Part shown: in pieces, positions 5,337-7,615 of the stretch
Layout of the letters: every line of letters begins with the position of its first letter
How positions within the stretch are numbered: the first letter of the stretch is position 1
Source: CALFMR01 sp035550595
GTDB lineage: Bacteria; Acidobacteriota; Vicinamibacteria; Vicinamibacterales; SCN-69-37
Reading direction: 5' to 3'
Length of the DNA: 7,615 nt
Assembly: GCA_035550595.1 (NCBI GenBank)
Contig: DASZOV010000103.1
Coordinates: forward strand, 1 to 7,615
Notes under the pieces: generated by a model
Databases searched by the model: none
The model's input: only the letters and a program-made list of their open reading frames with translations
What the model was told of the DNA's origin: nothing
Program-made: the position numbers and the translations under genes

Positions 5337-6493
5337 CGGAACCGCCGGCGATGGCGTGGTCACGGCGCATCGTTGGCGCGTGGGCGGTCGCGGCAGGCGT
5401 GCTTGCCGCGACCGCCGCTTTCGCTGGCGGCAGCGTGGCTCCTCGCGTCCTGTGGCACGTGTCCGGTCGCGCATGGGGCACGCCGGTGTGGAGCGATGGG
5501 ACTGTCTACACGTTGTCGGCGTCGCACGAAGTGATCGCCGTCGAGGCGAGAACGGGCCGTCGCCGCTGGCAAGTCGTGACCGGAGAAGCGGGCGAGGGCA
5601 CGCGAGGATCGCGTCTGCTCACAGGGGGCGCGCTCGTCATTGTTGGAGACGACAACGTGGTTGCGATGGAAAAGACGAGTGGGCGGGTGGCGTGGCGGTT
5701 CAAGCCGAAGGTCGGGTACGAACCGGGCTTGTACCTCGGCGAGGCGAGCGATGGTCTGCTGTTCGCGGGATCTCCCGCTGGTCAGCTCTACGCGATCGAC
5801 GCGGCGACTGGCGTCCTCAGGTGGCAGGCCACGGTTGGCGACGCGGCGCAGACGACCGTGTATGCGCCCGTCGTGAGCGGCGAGATCGTGGCCGCCGGGT
5901 TCACCACATTCGGGTCGCCGACGGGCGGAGGCGTCGTGGCCGTCGATGCGAAAACGGGACACGTACGTTGGCGCCGCATCTTTCCCATACCGGCCGTACC
6001 CACGATCGATACCGGTATGGCCGGAGGTCCCGTCGCCACCGACGACGCTATCATCGTCGGCCGCAGGGATGGAGTGGTGGAAGCGCTCGACCGCCGGACG
6101 GGATTCGTGCAGTGGTCGCTACCGCCTGCGCGGGCGTCGGGCGCGTCGGCTGGCGCGAACCAGCACGACTTCCGTGCGCTCGCGGCGTCCGGCGGAGTGC
6201 TCGTCGTTGGATCGCTAACGGGAGAGGTCGCGGCGTTCGCAGCAGCAACGCAGCGTGCGCGATGGCGCGTCGTGCCGTCGGCGACGTCGGTGGCCTTTGC
6301 CGTGGCGGCCGACCGCGGTGTCGCCTATGTGCCGTTCATGTCCGGAGAGATCGTCGCCATTGACGCGGCAACGGGCGTCGAGCGCTGGCGCGTGGGCGGC
6401 GGTGACCGTCCGTTCCGCTGGCCACCGCTCGTGATCGGCCATCGTCTGTACGCCGCGAGCAGTACCGCGGGATTGTTCGCGTTTGCGTTCTGA
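5333..6493 (+). CDS. Exported PQQ-like beta-propeller repeat protein
   Basis: 386 residues made of PQQ-type (PF13360-like) repeats. The N-terminus has SRR followed by a hydrophobic core and a probable signal cleavage near AFA (residues 29-31), so it acts outside the cytoplasm. Blade motifs of the form xAxDxxTGxxxW end at Trp79, 121, 164, 213, 261, 311 and 352; examples are LYAIDAATGVLRW, VVAVDAKTGHVRW and IVAIDAATGVERW. An eighth Trp (VLW, residue 41) near the mature N-terminus and the C-terminal strand GLFAFAF would complete one more blade, giving an eight-bladed ring closed by a terminal 'velcro'. BamB and quinoprotein dehydrogenases share this fold. No dehydrogenase active-site segment or lipobox is visible, so a scaffold or binding role is more likely than catalysis. 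The start at 5333 is chosen because ATGA overlaps the hydrolase stop; ATG 5351 is an alternative. Confidence 0.87.
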   Translation: MTEPPAMAWSRRIVGAWAVAAGVLAATAAFAGGSVAPRVLWHVSGRAWGTPVWSDGTVYTLSASHEVIAVEARTGRRRWQVVTGEAGEGTRGSRLLTGGALVIVGDDNVVAMEKTSGRVAWRFKPKVGYEPGLYLGEASDGLLFAGSPAGQLYAIDAATGVLRWQATVGDAAQTTVYAPVVSGEIVAAGFTTFGSPTGGGVVAVDAKTGHVRWRRIFPIPAVPTIDTGMAGGPVATDDAIIVGRRDGVVEALDRRTGFVQWSLPPARASGASAGANQHDFRALAASGGVLVVGSLTGEVAAFAAATQRARWRVVPSATSVAFAVAADRGVAYVPFMSGEIVAIDAATGVERWRVGGGDRPFRWPPLVIGHRLYAASSTAGLFAFAF

Positions 6494-6496
6494 CAT

Positions 6497-6514
6497 CGCG
6501 GCCCGCCGGCCGCG
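6497..6514 (+). other. Intercistronic hairpin before the first lipoprotein gene
   Basis: CGCGGCC (6497-6503), loop CGCC, and GGCCGCG (6508-6514) form a perfect 7-bp GC stem in the 38-nt gap between the propeller and lipoprotein genes, ending 3 nt before the ribosome binding site. There is no T tract, so it is not an intrinsic terminator. It could affect mRNA stability or the level of downstream expression. Confidence 0.55.
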
Positions 6515-6517
6515 TCC

Positions 6518-6525
6518 AAGGAGGT
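6518..6525 (+). promoter_or_regulatory. Strong ribosome binding site deciding a GTG start
   Basis: AAGGAGGT is followed after 6 nt by GTG at 6532. A GTG at 6526 in the same frame touches the site and is too close to be used, so 6532 is chosen. Confidence 0.8.
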
Positions 6526-6531
6526 GTGTGC

Positions 6532-7005
6532 GTGTCCTGTCGACGAGGAGTCGTATATGTCGCTACTGTGCTGGCCGTCGTCGTCGCGATGGCGTGTGGC
6601 GGAGATGACGATGAAGGACCGACGGGGCCGTCGCTGTCGATAGCGGCCTTCGAGGGCACGTGGACCGGGACGATCGCGAGCAGCGCGGCGGGCGAGGGCA
6701 CGCTGCGTGTCACGCTGGCGAAGACATCGCCGGCAGCGCTTCAGGGCGATTGGTCAGCCAATTTCGCGGACGCGTCGAACGCTCAGTCCGGCACGGCCAG
6801 CGGCACGTTGAGCGATGGCGGCAGGTTCATGCTGCTGTCGCTCGCGCGGACGCCTGCTCCAGAGCCGTGCGCCGCGCCGGGACAAGTCGATGCGGGCATC
6901 CTGATTCTCCTTGCCACGTACCAGGATGGGCATCTGACCGCGACGTATTCCACGTTGACGTGCGGCGGAACAGTCAACGGTCGAATCGATCTCGTCAAGG
7001 AATAG
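6532..7005 (+). CDS. Small lipoprotein, first of a tandem paralogous pair
   Basis: 157 residues with a GTG start. The signal is basic (CRRG), hydrophobic (VVYVATVLAVVVAMA), then Cys22 in AMAC; this is an imperfect but plausible lipobox, followed by GGDDDEGPTGPS, an acidic flexible linker. The mature domain (about 39-157) is rich in beta-strand-like segments: FEGTWTGTIASSAAGEGTL, LQGDWSANFADAS, SGTASGTLSDGG, DGHLTATYSTLTC and a final NGRIDLVKE. It contains Cys113 and Cys144, both conserved in the next gene's product and probably disulfide-bonded. The pattern suggests a small beta-barrel or lipocalin-like sandwich (inference). No known family name is recognised. Its position after the propeller gene with a 38-nt gap and the same strand places it in the operon. 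Cell-envelope attachment is likely; function is unknown. Confidence 0.85.
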   Translation: MSCRRGVVYVATVLAVVVAMACGGDDDEGPTGPSLSIAAFEGTWTGTIASSAAGEGTLRVTLAKTSPAALQGDWSANFADASNAQSGTASGTLSDGGRFMLLSLARTPAPEPCAAPGQVDAGILILLATYQDGHLTATYSTLTCGGTVNGRIDLVKE

Positions 7006-7013
7006 GACACCTC

Positions 7014-7457
7014 ATGCGCGCATGGCATCGTCTTGCAGGCATCGCGATCATCGTGCTCGTGTTGGTTTCGGCGTGCGACAAGAAGAGTCCGACGGCGCCG
7101 TCGTCCGGCGTCGATGCGTATCTCGGCGAGTGGACGGGGTCGATCACCAGTTCGAGCGCGGGGCAGGGGACGCTGCACCTCTCGATCGATCACTTGGATT
7201 TCCAATTGCTCGGCACGTGGACGTCGACGTTCCCGGATGCGAGTTTCAACCGAACCGGAACGCTGTCGGGTCTCCTGGCGGAGGACGGCGTCAGCCTGGT
7301 CCTCATGCCTGACGCGAATCCCGACTGTGCGGGAGGCTTGAGCATCGGTGGCCAGCTCGTCATGATCGCGCAGTTGGACGACGGACATCTGGTCGCCGAT
7401 TACGGTGCGCTCGACTGCGCGGCGTCGAAGGGGCACATCGACCTCGTGCGACGCTGA
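7014..7457 (+). CDS. Small lipoprotein, second of a tandem paralogous pair
   Basis: 147 residues, 8 nt after the previous stop, with TAGGA at 7003-7007 as a modest ribosome binding site 6 nt before the ATG. The signal peptide ends in the good lipobox LVSAC (Cys21), followed by DKKSPTAPSS. The mature part aligns along its length with its neighbour: YLGEWTGSITSSSAGQGTL against FEGTWTGTIASSAAGEGTL, then LGTWTSTFPDAS, GTLSGLL, DDGHLVADYGALDC and GHIDLVRR. Cys105 and Cys135 correspond to the neighbour's Cys113 and Cys144. Asp directly after the lipidated Cys is the inner-membrane retention signal in E. coli, while the paralogue has Gly there, so the two could sit in different membranes; whether that rule holds in this organism is unknown. 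The pair arose by tandem duplication. It is the last gene of the presumed operon. Confidence 0.87.
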   Translation: MRAWHRLAGIAIIVLVLVSACDKKSPTAPSSGVDAYLGEWTGSITSSSAGQGTLHLSIDHLDFQLLGTWTSTFPDASFNRTGTLSGLLAEDGVSLVLMPDANPDCAGGLSIGGQLVMIAQLDDGHLVADYGALDCAASKGHIDLVRR

Positions 7458-7491
7458 CGGCCTGGCGGTGCCGGGCGTGCCATGGCGGGCG

Positions 7492-7497
7492 TAGAAT
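7492..7497 (+). promoter_or_regulatory. Putative -10 box of the Tm-1-like gene
   Basis: TAGAAT within GCGTAGAATGC (7489-7499), nearly the same 11-mer as at the MFS promoter (1195-1205). It lies 45 bp before the ATG at 7543. No clear -35 hexamer is seen upstream, so activation by another factor, or a motif that is not a promoter, remains possible. Confidence 0.4.
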
Positions 7498-7498
7498 G

Positions 7499-7526
7499 CG
7501 TCGCGTTCCGCGGACGGAACGCGACG
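7499..7526. repeat. Perfect 12-bp inverted repeat upstream of the Tm-1-like gene
   Basis: CGTCGCGTTCCG (7499-7510), 4-nt spacer CGGA, then CGGAACGCGACG (7515-7526). It begins 1 bp after the TAGAAT box, so it covers the expected transcription start. This is a typical place for a repressor operator. It lacks a T tract, so it is a poor terminator for the upstream operon, although the stem would be very stable as RNA. GGAGG (7526-7530), 12 nt before the ATG, partly overlaps its right arm and may be the ribosome binding site. Confidence 0.7.
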
Positions 7527-7542
7527 GAGGCGCGCGCCCGGC

Positions 7543-7615
7543 ATGGCGAACGTGGTGGTGTTCGGCGCGCTCGACACGAAGGGGACCGAGGTCGCCTTCG
7601 TGTCGAGCGAGATCC
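7543..7615 (+). CDS. Tm-1-like ATP-binding domain / UPF0261 family protein, N-terminal fragment (3' end outside window)
   Basis: Only 24 full codons are present: MANVVVFGALDTKG followed by TEVAFVSSEI. The pattern hydrophobic-GxLDTKGxExxF is the recognised N-terminal signature of the UPF0261 / Tm-1-like family (named after the tomato mosaic virus resistance protein Tm-1; bacterial members have an N-terminal ATP-binding Rossmann-like part). Family length is usually about 400 residues, so most of the gene lies beyond the window. Bacterial members often sit next to a TIM-barrel phosphoenolpyruvate-hydrolase-like partner, which should be looked for downstream. It probably has its own promoter (TAGAAT at 7492) and is not part of the preceding lipoprotein operon. 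Confidence 0.8.
   Translation, partial: MANVVVFGALDTKGTEVAFVSSEI

Noticed and set aside
7499..7526. Rho-independent terminator of the five-gene operon
   Set aside because: The stem is strong but is followed by GAGGCG rather than a T tract, and it overlaps the presumed promoter of the next gene.

Overview
This is a GC-rich, densely coded bacterial window. Gene types and style (GlgB, an EVE-domain protein, a fucose-permease-like MFS carrier, many secreted small lipoproteins with GPTGPS or SPTAPS-like linkers after the lipobox cysteine) suggest an acidobacterium-like, Gram-negative-type organism. That assignment is inference from general resemblance; there is no rRNA or other phylogenetic marker in the window. 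No tRNA, rRNA, CRISPR array, insertion sequence or phage gene was seen.

Left region (1-2654): housekeeping and transport genes. The window opens inside the 3' part of a glycogen branching enzyme gene (glgB, + strand). It runs tail-to-tail into a small EVE-domain gene on the - strand, and the two coding ends overlap by 50 bp. A 112-bp divergent spacer separates the EVE gene from a 448-residue MFS carrier (+). That carrier has a plausible promoter, a strong ribosome binding site, and a textbook rho-independent terminator, with an 18-bp perfect palindrome between its stop codon and the terminator.

Middle and right region (2866-7457): five consecutive + strand genes that look like one operon, every product with an export signal. 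They are (1) a secreted protein of unknown function whose C-terminal half resembles LolA-fold envelope proteins; (2) a large secreted alpha/beta hydrolase with a Tat-like signal, a proline-rich linker and a C-terminal bulb-type (B-) lectin domain; (3) an exported PQQ-type beta-propeller that reads as eight-bladed; and (4, 5) two tandem, paralogous small lipoproteins sharing a cysteine pair. Genes 1/2 and 2/3 are joined by ATGA stop/start overlaps, 3/4 by 38 nt containing a hairpin, and 4/5 by 8 nt. This set is the most interesting part of the window: a possible cell-envelope or extracellular module built around a lectin-tethered lipase/esterase. Its substrate and the role of the accessory proteins cannot be read from the sequence.

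Right edge (7458-7615): a short intergenic region holds a TAGAAT -10-like box followed immediately by a perfect 12-bp inverted repeat, then the first 24 codons of a gene of the Tm-1-like ATP-binding / UPF0261 family, cut by the window end.
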